In this document: piece after piece, positions 14,969 through 22,710 of the stretch | How the letters are laid out: each line of letters opens with the position of its first letter | Position numbering within the stretch: position 1 is the stretch's first letter | Assembly: GCA_046046915.1 (NCBI GenBank) | Contig: JBJOIT010000031.1 | Span: 1 to 31,136 of the forward strand | Length of the DNA stretch: 31,136 nucleotides | Reading direction: 5' to 3' | Origin: JBEEJZ01 sp046046915 | GTDB taxonomy: Bacteria; Pseudomonadota; Gammaproteobacteria; Burkholderiales; Burkholderiaceae_C | Translations under genes and position numbers: made by a program | The notes under the pieces: generated by a model | What the model was told of the DNA's origin: nothing | Database searches by the model: none | The model's input: the letters and a program-made list of their open reading frames with translations, nothing else

Positions 14969-15996
14969 GATTTCACTCCCTCGGTAGGTGCCGCTGGGGA
15001 CACCAGGGCAATAGGTTCCGGGGCCAGCAAACTACCCTCACGCAAGCCCTTTAGCGTTGCCAGCACCAAGGCAGCGACCACCAGGCTGGCAAGCGCTAGG
15101 ACCACCGCTGCAAGGCCTTGAAACCAGGCACCGGTCTGTTCCGACAAGCGCAAAGTCAGGGCCGCAAAGGCGGCCAGCGGAAAGGACATGCCCCAAAACG
15201 GAATCGCAAAAGGCTGCGAGATGCTGCGCTTGAACACTCGGAAAGACCAGAGCACAAAAAGCAAGGCCACACCCCAGAACACCCAGGCCAGCAACAAAGG
15301 GGCCCCCAGTTGTAAAGCAGCTAAACCGATCACCGCGGGTGGGGCGATGGTGATGAAGGTGGTGGGCAGAAGCCGCTCGGGCCAAAGGCCCGCCACGCCA
15401 ATGCGCACCAGCAAGAGTGCCAGTACCACAGGCCACATCAATAGGCCCACGCCTGCCTGAGCGGCGGACCAGATCTCAAAACCCAAGGCAACACCCGCCA
15501 GCGGCGTCAGCACATTGCCCACCACCGGCATCAGCAAAGCCGGCGTGATGCCAGGCCAAAACGTGGCGCCGGGCTTTTGGGCGCCCACAGACGGATCGAG
15601 CCAACGTGCCAGCACACCGACCGTGACCCAGAACTGCCAGGCAGCTCCCAGCATCCAGATCCCTCGGGCCACCGGGGTGACGCCCATCAAGGCGGTGATC
15701 ACCGCAGACAGCAGGATCAGGGAAATAGGCATGGCCGCCACAAACACATGACGTACCGGGTGATTCAAGTCCTCCACCCAGGCCTGTGGATAGCGTTGCC
15801 AGCGCAGCACCGAACTTAAGGCCAGCACCAGCGCGGAGGCACCTGCCAGCAAGCCGATCACCAAGGCCGCGCCAACGGCCGTCTCGCCCAACAAGGGACT
15901 TGCCCTGAACCAGGCCAGCGACAGCCCACTGAGGCCCATCACCACCGAGAACCAACCTGGGCCAAGAAATTTAAGGGGGGTGGAATGTTGAGCCAT
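14965..15996 (-). CDS. TDT/SLAC1-family permease (TehA/Ssu1-like)
   Basis: The protein has 343 residues from ATG 15996, with about ten hydrophobic helices and few charged loops. It begins LKFLGPGWFSVVMGLSGLSL, the usual opening of the tellurite-resistance/dicarboxylate transporter family. That family includes bacterial TehA, plant SLAC1 anion channels and the yeast sulfite exporter Ssu1. A TTG at 16017 overlapping the OsmC stop (TTGA) would add seven residues and cannot be excluded. The neighbours, OsmC, DUF2892 and a thiol-type regulator, make an anion such as sulfite a reasonable substrate guess, but the sequence does not show it. Confidence 0.85.
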   Translation of the reverse strand: MAQHSTPLKFLGPGWFSVVMGLSGLSLAWFRASPLLGETAVGAALVIGLLAGASALVLALSSVLRWQRYPQAWVEDLNHPVRHVFVAAMPISLILLSAVITALMGVTPVARGIWMLGAAWQFWVTVGVLARWLDPSVGAQKPGATFWPGITPALLMPVVGNVLTPLAGVALGFEIWSAAQAGVGLLMWPVVLALLLVRIGVAGLWPERLLPTTFITIAPPAVIGLAALQLGAPLLLAWVFWGVALLFVLWSFRVFKRSISQPFAIPFWGMSFPLAAFAALTLRLSEQTGAWFQGLAAVVLALASLVVAALVLATLKGLREGSLLAPEPIALVSPAAPTEGVKS

Positions 15997-16013
15997 GCTG
16001 CGCAGATAAAAGT

Positions 16014-16460
16014 TCAATTCACCTGATCACCGTTGACATCCATGACCCGCGTCTTGATAGGTATGCCTTGTCCAACGCTTTGCGTCACCGTGCAAAAACT
16101 CTCGAACTGCGACACCACCCGATCCAGATGCTGCAGCGCATTGGCGGCCACACCCAGGGTCAAGGTCGCCTGCATGGACAGCACTCGCATGCGCCCCTCG
16201 GGGTTGCGCCCAACTTCGGCCTGTACGGTACAGGTGATGGGTTCAGGCGCCTGTTTGTACTTGCGAAGTGCAAACAGCAAGGAGTCGCTGAGGCAATTGC
16301 CGACAGCGGCACACAGAAGCTGCACCGGCGAAGGCCCTAGCCCCTGGCCCAGAGGAGCAGGCTCGTCACCCAGCAGCGTGGGCACACCCGCACCAAAGTC
16401 GATCGAGAACTGGTAATCGTGCTGCTGGGTCAGCACGACGGTGATGTTTCCTTGGCTCAT
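16014..16460 (-). CDS. OsmC-family protein
   Basis: OsmC/Ohr proteins are thiol-dependent peroxidases that act on organic hydroperoxides; some also turn over persulfides. The 148-residue protein has the two conserved redox cysteines of the fold, Cys56 in AAVGNCLSDSL and Cys123 in ESFCTVTQSV, plus an extra Cys50. It is the short YhfA-like type rather than typical Ohr. It lies between the DUF2892 gene (47 bases upstream) and the TDT permease. Which substrate it uses cannot be read from the sequence. Confidence 0.88.
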   Translation of the reverse strand: MSQGNITVVLTQQHDYQFSIDFGAGVPTLLGDEPAPLGQGLGPSPVQLLCAAVGNCLSDSLLFALRKYKQAPEPITCTVQAEVGRNPEGRMRVLSMQATLTLGVAANALQHLDRVVSQFESFCTVTQSVGQGIPIKTRVMDVNGDQVN

Positions 16461-16507
16461 GGTGATGTCCTTGTACTCAAGAAAGTCGTATCAGGTGCGT
16501 TTGCGCC

Positions 16508-16732
16508 TCAGCTGCAGCTGCCGCCCTTGGAGGCGGGCACACCCAACTTCTTGAGAATGACGCCCATGGGGCAGAAGTTGCTAAAACCGAACTGGAAAAG
16601 GTTCAAACCGACAAAGGCTGTGAAAGCCAGGGCCCACTTGCTCATAAACAGGGGGCTGCCTTCCACCCCAAGCGCCAGCGAGATGAGGATAAACAGGCCA
16701 GCAAAGATGCGGATGTAGCGTTCGATCGTCAT
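16508..16732 (-). CDS. DUF2892 (YgaP-like transmembrane domain) protein
   Basis: The 74-residue protein consists of two membrane helices (about 7-23 and 32-50) followed by the family motif NFCPMGVILKKLGV with Cys54. A C-terminal GGSCS adds a second cysteine. DUF2892 domains often accompany rhodanese domains, as in YgaP and CstA-like proteins, and genes for sulfide or sulfane-sulfur handling. Here the rhodanese part is absent. It lies 18 bases after the RND pump, in the same operon. Confidence 0.9.
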   Translation of the reverse strand: MTIERYIRIFAGLFILISLALGVEGSPLFMSKWALAFTAFVGLNLFQFGFSNFCPMGVILKKLGVPASKGGSCS

Positions 16733-16750
16733 GAAAAACTCCTTAAAAAA

Positions 16751-19700
16751 TTAATGGTTGGAAGAAATGGAAAGATCTTCCTTCTGGTCGCCCGTCAGCG
16801 CTTCCTGACGTTTGCGATAGAAGGCGTAATACAGCACCGGAATGACCACCAGCGTGAGCAGTGTGGACACCAGAATGCCGAAGATCAGCGAGATGGCCAA
16901 GCCGTTGAAGATGGGGTCATCCAGAATAAAGAAGGCACCAATCATGGCGGCCAGGCCGGTCAGGGCAATGGGCTGCGCCCGCACCGCAGCAGAGCTCACC
17001 ACGGCTTCCTTGAAAGCCATGCCCTGCTTCACCTGCAGCTCAATAAAGTCCACCAACAAGATGGAGTTACGCACAATGATGCCGGCCAAAGCGATCATGC
17101 CAATCATGCTGGTGGCCGTGAATTGCGCTCCCAGCAGAGCGTGGCCGGGCATCACCCCAATGATGGTTAGGGGGATGGGCGCCATGATCACCAGCGGTGT
17201 CAGATAACTGCGGAACTGTGCAACCACCAGCAAATAGATCAGGATCAAGCCCACACCATAGGCTGCCCCCATGTCGCGGAAGGTTTCATAGGTGATCTGC
17301 CACTCGCCGTCCCACTTGATGGCGTACTGGCGATAGGGGTCGGTCGGCTGGTGAATCCAGTACTCGCCCAGCTCACCTGTGTTGGGCAAGGTCGCATCTG
17401 CCAACTTGGAACGAATGGCAAACAGGCCGTACAAGGGTGAGTCCAGCTTGCCCACCATGTCGCCGAACACATAGCTCAGGGGCATCAGGTCTTTGGTGAA
17501 CAAGGGCTTGTCGATCACGCCACGATCCACACGCACCAGTTCCGACAAAGGCACCATCTGGCCATTGGCCGCGCGCATGGGCAGTGCCAGCAGGGCATCC
17601 AGACCCACCTGCGATTCGCGCGGCAATTGCAAACGCACTGGTACCGGCAGTTTGCTCTGGCCATCGTGCAGATAGGCAGCATCAGCACCCGACAGGGCAC
17701 CATGGACGGCCTGCGCAATGGCTGCAACCGGTATGCCCAAAGACTCGGCACGCTGACGTTGCACGGTCAGGTGCGCTCGGGGCGCGTCTTCTTTCAAGGT
17801 GGTGTCGATGCCCACGATGTCTGGTGTGCCACCAAAAGCCTGTGCCACACGCTGGGCCAGGGCTTGGCGACCAGCCTCCTCAGGGCCATACACCTCGGCC
17901 ACCAAGGGGCTCATCACCGGTGGGCCGGGCGGAACTTCCACCACTTTGACCCGGGCGTTGTGACGCTCGCCGATCTTTTCCAACTCGGGGCGCAGACGCT
18001 GGGCAATCACATGGCTCTTGTCGTCACGATGTTTTTTGTCGACCAGATTGACCTGCAAATCGCCCTGCTCCGCATCCGCACGCAGGTAGTACTGGCGCAC
18101 CAGACCATTGAAGGTGATGGGGCTGGCGGTGCCAGCGTAGGCCTGCAAATCGCGCACCTCGGGCTGCTGGGCCAAAAACGCTCCCAGGTCCTGCAATGCG
18201 GCGGCCGTGTTCTCCAGCGGCGTGCCAGCAGGCATGTCCACCACCACCTGAAACTCGCTCTTGTTGTCAAAAGGCAGCATCTTCAGCACCACCCATTGCA
18301 CCAGCGTCAGGCCCACCGACAGCATCAGCGCGGCCAGAATGCCGCCTAGCAACAGCCAGCGCTTACGGGCGCTGTCCAAAAAAGGCGTCAGCAGGCGGGT
18401 AAACACACGTTGCAGCAGCGGGCCCAGCCCCTTGCCCGAGGTACTGTCTTGCTCAACATGATCACCCGCTGCATGGGCGCCGTGGCTTTTCATCAGCTTG
18501 AGCGACAGCCAGGGAGTGACGGTGAAGGCGATGGCCAAAGACAAGGCCATGCCCAGGCTCGAATTGATGGGGATGGGGCTCATGTAGGGGCCCATCAGGC
18601 CGCTGACAAAAGCCATGGGCAGCAGAGCGGCAATCACCGTCAAGGTCGCCAGAATCGTGGGGCCGCCGACTTCGTCCACCGCACCAGGAATGATTTCCGC
18701 CAGGGGTTTGCCAGGGAACAGTTGCTGATGACGGTGGATGTTTTCCACCACCACGATGGCGTCATCCACCAGGATACCGATCGAAAAAATCAGAGCAAAC
18801 AAGCTCACGCGGTTGAGCGTGAAACCCCAGGCCCAGCTGGTGAACAAGGTGGCTGTCAGGGTCAGAATCACGGCGCCGCCCACAATCACGGCCTCGCGTC
18901 GGCCCAAGGCAAGGCCGACCAGCAAAATCACTGACCCAGTGGCAAATGCCAGTTTCTGAATCAGCTTGTTGGCTTTTTCTGCGGCGGTTTCACCATAGTC
19001 GCGGCTGACGGTGGTTTCGATGTTGGCGGGTATCACGGTGTTGCGCAGCGTGTCCAGGCGCGCACGGGCAGCACGGGCCACGTCAACAGCGTTTTCACCT
19101 GGCTTCTTGGTCACCGTCAGCGTCACCGCAGGGAAAGTCTGGCCGGCAGCCACCGCGGCGGCATCGGCGCTGTGCGCAGCATCTTGGCCCGTCATGGCGG
19201 CGCCGGGCGTGAACCACACATAGCGCTGCGGCAACTGTGCACCCGCTTCAATGCGTGCCACCTCCCGTAGGTACACCGGCTTGCCCTTGCTAACGCCCAC
19301 CACCAAGGACCCAATGTCATCGGCAGAGGTCAAGAATTCGCCGGTTTCCACGCTCAGCATTTGAGGAGCCTTGCCATTGACCTCCAGCACCGCGCCTGAA
19401 GGCATGCCAAAGTTGGCGGCCGACAGCGTGTTTTTCAGGCCCAGCACATCGACACCGCGTTCACGCAGACGTACCGGGTCCAGCCAGACCTGCACCGCAC
19501 GCCCCGGGCCACCAATCACCTGCACCTCGCGGGTGCCGGGCACACTTTTCAGCTCCAGTTCCAGCGAGCGCGCCACACGCTCCAGCTCACTGGCAGAGGT
19601 CCCATCGCGGCTCCACATCGTGACGGCAAGCACCGGCACGTCGTCAATGCCCTTGGGCTTGACGATGGGAGTCAGCGTGCCCAGGTCTCGGGGCAACCAG

Positions 19701-20086
19701 TCCTGATTGGCGTTGAGCACGTCGTACAAGCGAACCAGCGCATCGGTGCGAGGCACGCCCACTTTGAACTGCACGGTCAGCACAGCCACACCTGGCCGTG
19801 CCACAGAATAGGTGTGTTCAATGCCCGCAATCTGGCTGAGCACCTGCTCGGCAGGGCGAGCCACCATGTTCTGCACATCCGCACTGCTGGCCCCAGGGAA
19901 GGGAATCAGGACGTTGGCCATGGTGACGTTGATCTGAGGCTCTTCCTCGCGTGGTGTCACCATCACCGCAAATAGGCCCAACAACAAGGCGACCAGCGCC
20001 AGTAGTGGGGTAATGGCGTTGGATTGGAAGGCCGCAGCAATACGACCGGAGGCGCCCAGTCGGGGCGTGGAGGATTCGGTGGTCAT
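16751..20086 (-). CDS. RND efflux pump, inner-membrane subunit (proton-driven)
   Basis: RND pumps export substrates from the periplasm or inner membrane through a tripartite channel. The protein has 1111 residues from ATG 20086. This start is favoured over 20125 because TAAGG, overlapping the adaptor stop, precedes it. It has the first helix at about 26-44 followed by TPREEEPQINV, two large periplasmic loops, and TM4 with GILVDDAIVVVENIHR (Asp441-Asp442). The paired aspartates are the proton-relay signature of drug-type (HAE) pumps, not of metal pumps like CusA. An Ala-rich insert lies near 298-318. No outer-membrane TolC-like gene is in the window, so a distant partner is needed. The substrate is unknown. 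Confidence 0.95.
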   Translation of the reverse strand: MTTESSTPRLGASGRIAAAFQSNAITPLLALVALLLGLFAVMVTPREEEPQINVTMANVLIPFPGASSADVQNMVARPAEQVLSQIAGIEHTYSVARPGVAVLTVQFKVGVPRTDALVRLYDVLNANQDWLPRDLGTLTPIVKPKGIDDVPVLAVTMWSRDGTSASELERVARSLELELKSVPGTREVQVIGGPGRAVQVWLDPVRLRERGVDVLGLKNTLSAANFGMPSGAVLEVNGKAPQMLSVETGEFLTSADDIGSLVVGVSKGKPVYLREVARIEAGAQLPQRYVWFTPGAAMTGQDAAHSADAAAVAAGQTFPAVTLTVTKKPGENAVDVARAARARLDTLRNTVIPANIETTVSRDYGETAAEKANKLIQKLAFATGSVILLVGLALGRREAVIVGGAVILTLTATLFTSWAWGFTLNRVSLFALIFSIGILVDDAIVVVENIHRHQQLFPGKPLAEIIPGAVDEVGGPTILATLTVIAALLPMAFVSGLMGPYMSPIPINSSLGMALSLAIAFTVTPWLSLKLMKSHGAHAAGDHVEQDSTSGKGLGPLLQRVFTRLLTPFLDSARKRWLLLGGILAALMLSVGLTLVQWVVLKMLPFDNKSEFQVVVDMPAGTPLENTAAALQDLGAFLAQQPEVRDLQAYAGTASPITFNGLVRQYYLRADAEQGDLQVNLVDKKHRDDKSHVIAQRLRPELEKIGERHNARVKVVEVPPGPPVMSPLVAEVYGPEEAGRQALAQRVAQAFGGTPDIVGIDTTLKEDAPRAHLTVQRQRAESLGIPVAAIAQAVHGALSGADAAYLHDGQSKLPVPVRLQLPRESQVGLDALLALPMRAANGQMVPLSELVRVDRGVIDKPLFTKDLMPLSYVFGDMVGKLDSPLYGLFAIRSKLADATLPNTGELGEYWIHQPTDPYRQYAIKWDGEWQITYETFRDMGAAYGVGLILIYLLVVAQFRSYLTPLVIMAPIPLTIIGVMPGHALLGAQFTATSMIGMIALAGIIVRNSILLVDFIELQVKQGMAFKEAVVSSAAVRAQPIALTGLAAMIGAFFILDDPIFNGLAISLIFGILVSTLLTLVVIPVLYYAFYRKRQEALTGDQKEDLSISSNH

Positions 20087-20096
20087 GTTGTAAGCC

Positions 20097-21200
20097 TTAC
20101 TGAGCTGCGCCAGCAGGACGCGCACCGGCCAAGCCAGCGCGAACCGGATCGGTCGCTACTTGGTCGCCGGCCTTCAGACCCGCCAGAATTTCGACACCGC
20201 TGGCACCGTGATCCGTACCCAGACGAACGGCCTTGAGCACAAAAGTACCTTGCGATGCCACGTAGACGCCGGTCAACTCACCTCGACGAACCACCGCTGA
20301 CGACGGCAGCACCATGCGATCGGCACTGCCACCCACAAAACGCACACGAACCTGCTGACCAGGCACCAAACCCTGTGCGGCCACAGGCGTCAAGTCCAGC
20401 CGCCATTCAATGGTCTGAGACACTGGGTCCGCTGCGGGCAAAGCGCTGCGAGCGGCCGGAGCCAGCCACTGAGACGCGCCTTGAGCACCGGGCACTTGCA
20501 CCTCGACACGGTTGGCACTGCGTGCCAGTTCGCCACGCGAGGCAGGAACCTGCACCACCGCACGCAAGGGCGTAGGTGCGTAGATCGTCAAAATGGGCTT
20601 GCCTGGCATGGCCAGGTCACCGGCTTCGCTGAGGGTCTCCAGTACCCAGCCATCAAAGGGTGCCGTCACACGGGTGTAACCCTGTGCCAGTGCAGACTGG
20701 CGCGCACCGGCTGTGGCCTGCTCGCGCCCAGCTTTTGCAGCGCTCAATTGGTTGTCGGCCATGTCAAGTGCCGCCTTGCTGACGAAGCCCTGCGTTTGCA
20801 GGTCACGGGTGCGCTGGGCATGGGCACTTGCGTTGCGCAACTCGGCATCTGCTTGGGCGACCTGGGCCGCACTTCGCTGCACGCCCGTTTGGGTTTCACG
20901 GTCATCGATTGTGGCCACCACCTGGCCGGCCCGTACCCGGTCGCCAGCCTTCACCAGCAAGGTGGCCAGACGACCCGCCGCCTGGGCAGACACCGTGCTT
21001 TGGCGTACCGGCTGCACCACACCATCGAGCTCAAACCCGGTCGGAACGGCCTGGGCACCCAGTTTGATCACCGCCACGTCGATGCCGGCAGCGGGAGCTG
21101 CTGCGTAGGTGCCATTGAAGGCCAGGCTCAATGACAGTGCCAAAGTTAAACGGACAAGTGATGACTGGTGTTTCATGCGGTGGACTCGAAGAGTGGTCAT
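20097..21200 (-). CDS. RND efflux periplasmic adaptor subunit (HlyD/MFP family)
   Basis: The adaptor bridges the RND pump and an outer-membrane channel. The protein has 367 residues from ATG 21200, set by an AAGGAG ribosome site five bases upstream; an extension to 21293 would run through the promoter. A signal peptide ends near TYAAA with no lipobox cysteine, so it is not a lipoprotein. A lipoyl-like half-motif GRLATLLVKAGDRVRAGQVV is followed by a helical hairpin (about 105-165) and the second half TAPFDGWVLETLSEAGD, then beta-barrel domains. It is the first gene of the six-gene operon; its stop is ten bases before the pump start. Confidence 0.95.
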   Translation of the reverse strand: MTTLRVHRMKHQSSLVRLTLALSLSLAFNGTYAAAPAAGIDVAVIKLGAQAVPTGFELDGVVQPVRQSTVSAQAAGRLATLLVKAGDRVRAGQVVATIDDRETQTGVQRSAAQVAQADAELRNASAHAQRTRDLQTQGFVSKAALDMADNQLSAAKAGREQATAGARQSALAQGYTRVTAPFDGWVLETLSEAGDLAMPGKPILTIYAPTPLRAVVQVPASRGELARSANRVEVQVPGAQGASQWLAPAARSALPAADPVSQTIEWRLDLTPVAAQGLVPGQQVRVRFVGGSADRMVLPSSAVVRRGELTGVYVASQGTFVLKAVRLGTDHGASGVEILAGLKAGDQVATDPVRAGLAGARPAGAAQ

Positions 21201-21213
21201 GGGATCTCCTTGG

Positions 21214-21246
21214 ATACTCCCCCATAGTATATACCCCCCACAGTAT
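21214..21246 (-). promoter_or_regulatory. Two adjacent G-tract operators for a CsoR/RcnR-type regulator
   Basis: On the plus strand the sites read ATACTCCCCCATAGTAT (21214-21230) and ATACCCCCCACAGTAT (21231-21246), back to back. Each has mirrored ATAC(T)/(A)GTAT ends around a run of five or six C (G on the coding strand). This is the layout known for RcnR-type operators (TACT-G tract-AGTA). They overlap the -10 element and spacer, so binding would block transcription. The likely binder is the operon's own last gene product. Confidence 0.75.
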
Positions 21247-21253
21247 TTATCAA
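21226..21253 (-). promoter_or_regulatory. Sigma-70 promoter of the RND/OsmC/TDT operon
   Basis: On the minus strand TTGATA (21253-21248) and TATACT (21231-21226) are separated by 16 bases. Both hexamers are close to consensus. Transcription would start near 21219, about 20 bases before the adaptor ATG. The spacer is filled by the first operator. Confidence 0.75.
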
Positions 21254-21335
21254 GTGCACTCTTGCTGCCTTGCGCACCGTCAACACGGGTCACCCAGGGG
21301 TGTTATGGATTTGCCAGAAATGACGATAGGCAATG

Positions 21336-21361
21336 AAAAAGCCCCGCATGCGGGGCTTTTT
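21336..21361 (-). terminator. Bidirectional intrinsic terminator downstream of aroC
   Basis: AAAAAGCCCCGCATGCGGGGCTTTTT is shown here only as its stem: GCCCCGCATGCGGGGC is a perfect palindrome flanked by A5 and T5. It would terminate transcription in either direction. It lies 85 bases after the aroC stop and upstream of the adaptor promoter, insulating the two operons. Confidence 0.9.
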
Positions 21362-21375
21362 AGCGCCAGGGGAAT

Positions 21376-21450
21376 TCAGCGCATGAGCTGAATCGGGTTG
21401 AGCAGCGACACCGAGCGCTGAAGCACGCCCTCGCCCGGCCCAAGGTCAGG
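21376..21450 (-). pseudogene. Possible remnant: orphan C-terminal coding stretch after aroC
   Basis: In the +1 frame relative to aroC, the bases after the aroC stop read as about 24 codons ending in VSLLNPIQLMR and a TGA. The codons are rich in G/C third positions (GTG, CTG, CTC, CGC, CAG), like the real genes nearby. There is no start codon or upstream body because aroC occupies that space. It may be the leftover 3' end of a deleted gene. I cannot name a parent gene; chance is also possible. Confidence 0.25.
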
Positions 21451-22546
21451 AACGGCGCAAAAACTCGATGTCGGGAGTAGCCACCTGCACATCAGCATTT
21501 TGTGCACGGTGACGCAAGGCGTGATCCATCAGAACCAGGGCCATCATGGCCTCGGCAATCGGCGTGGCACGAATGCCTACGCAGGGGTCGTGGCGGCCCT
21601 TGGTTACCACCTCGACCGATTGACCAGCGGTATCGATGGACTCGCGCGGCGTGATGATGGAGCTGGTGGGTTTGATGGCAATGCTCACCTCCAGATCCTG
21701 ACCGGTGCTGATACCTCCCAGCACGCCGCCAGCATTGTTGGTGCTGAAGCCCTCAGGCGTCAGGGAATCGCCGTGGGTGGTGCCACGCTGGGCCACACTT
21801 GCAAAGCCAGCGCCAATCTCCACGCCCTTGACGGCGTTGATGCCCATCATGGCGTAAGCGATGTCGGCATCGAGCTTGTCGAACAGTGGCTCACCCAAGC
21901 CGACAGGTACGCCAGAGGCCGTCACACGGATGCGCGCACCGCAAGAATCACCCGACTTGCGCAGGGCATCCATGTAGTCTTCAAGCGCCTGCACATCCGC
22001 CACGGGTGCAAAAAACGGGTTGTGAGGCACATGCTCCCATGACTCAAACGGGATGGCGACGTCGCCAACCTGCGTCATGCAACCCTTGAAGGTGGTGCCG
22101 TACTTTTCAAACAACCACTTCTTGGCCACCGCACCGGCCGCCACCATGGGCGCCGTCAGGCGGGCAGATGATCGACCACCCCCACGGGGATCACGTATGC
22201 CGTACTTGTGCGTGTAGCTGTAATCGGCATGGCCGGGGCGAAAGCTCTGCAGGATGTTGCCGTAGTCCTTGCTGCGCTGGTCGGTGTTTTTAATCAGCAG
22301 GCAAATCGGCGTGCCAGTGGTCTTGCCTTCATACACGCCACTCAAAATTTCGACAGCATCGGGCTCGTTGCGCTGGGTAACGTGCCGGCTGGTGCCCGGA
22401 CGGCGGCGATCCAGATCCCCCTGAATATCGGCCTCGCTTAAGGCCATGCCCGGAGGGCAACCATCAATCACGCAGCCAATGGCCGGGCCGTGTGATTCAC
22501 CAAAGTTGGTGACGCAAAAAAGGTGTCCAAAAGTGTTTCCGCTCAT
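21446..22546 (-). CDS. aroC: Chorismate synthase
   Basis: AroC converts 5-enolpyruvylshikimate-3-phosphate to chorismate, the last shikimate-pathway step, using reduced FMN as catalyst. The 366-residue protein is full length and carries the family signatures: GESHGPAIGCVIDGCPPG near residues 17-34, RRRPGTSR at about 47-54, and the glycine-rich DPRGGGRSSAR near 119-129. The conserved histidines at 19 (GESHG) and near 107 (RPGHAD) are present. Transcription is monocistronic as far as seen, with a hairpin terminator downstream. Confidence 0.98.
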   Translation of the reverse strand: MSGNTFGHLFCVTNFGESHGPAIGCVIDGCPPGMALSEADIQGDLDRRRPGTSRHVTQRNEPDAVEILSGVYEGKTTGTPICLLIKNTDQRSKDYGNILQSFRPGHADYSYTHKYGIRDPRGGGRSSARLTAPMVAAGAVAKKWLFEKYGTTFKGCMTQVGDVAIPFESWEHVPHNPFFAPVADVQALEDYMDALRKSGDSCGARIRVTASGVPVGLGEPLFDKLDADIAYAMMGINAVKGVEIGAGFASVAQRGTTHGDSLTPEGFSTNNAGGVLGGISTGQDLEVSIAIKPTSSIITPRESIDTAGQSVEVVTKGRHDPCVGIRATPIAEAMMALVLMDHALRHRAQNADVQVATPDIEFLRRS

Positions 22547-22585
22547 GGCGGCGATTATCTCTGAGCTGTCCGGATGCGCCCTTCA

Positions 22586-22625
22586 CAGACCAACATGGAC
22601 AGGTCTGCTCATATCACCATGTTGG
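22586..22625. promoter_or_regulatory. Overlapping inverted repeats upstream of the M4 protease gene
   Basis: Two overlapping inverted repeats share the same left arm region. CAGACC (22586-22591) pairs with GGTCTG (22602-22607), and CCAACATGG (22590-22598) pairs with CCATGTTGG (22617-22625). In RNA the two hairpins would exclude each other; in DNA the longer one could be an operator. It lies 85 bases before the protease start and 40 bases before the aroC start. Confidence 0.35.
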
Positions 22626-22710
22626 GTCACGTCTTGCCAGCGCTACAGCAATCGCTGAAAATCCGCCGCTCAGGGTGGTGATAAAAAATAACAATTCCAA
22701 AGGATTGAAT

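Noticed and set aside
16751..21200. Heavy-metal RND pump (CusAB/CzcAB type), suggested by the CsoR-family regulator
   Set aside because: TM4 carries the Asp-Asp pair of drug-type pumps, the adaptor shows no metal-binding His/Met clusters, and the regulator lacks the metal ligands.
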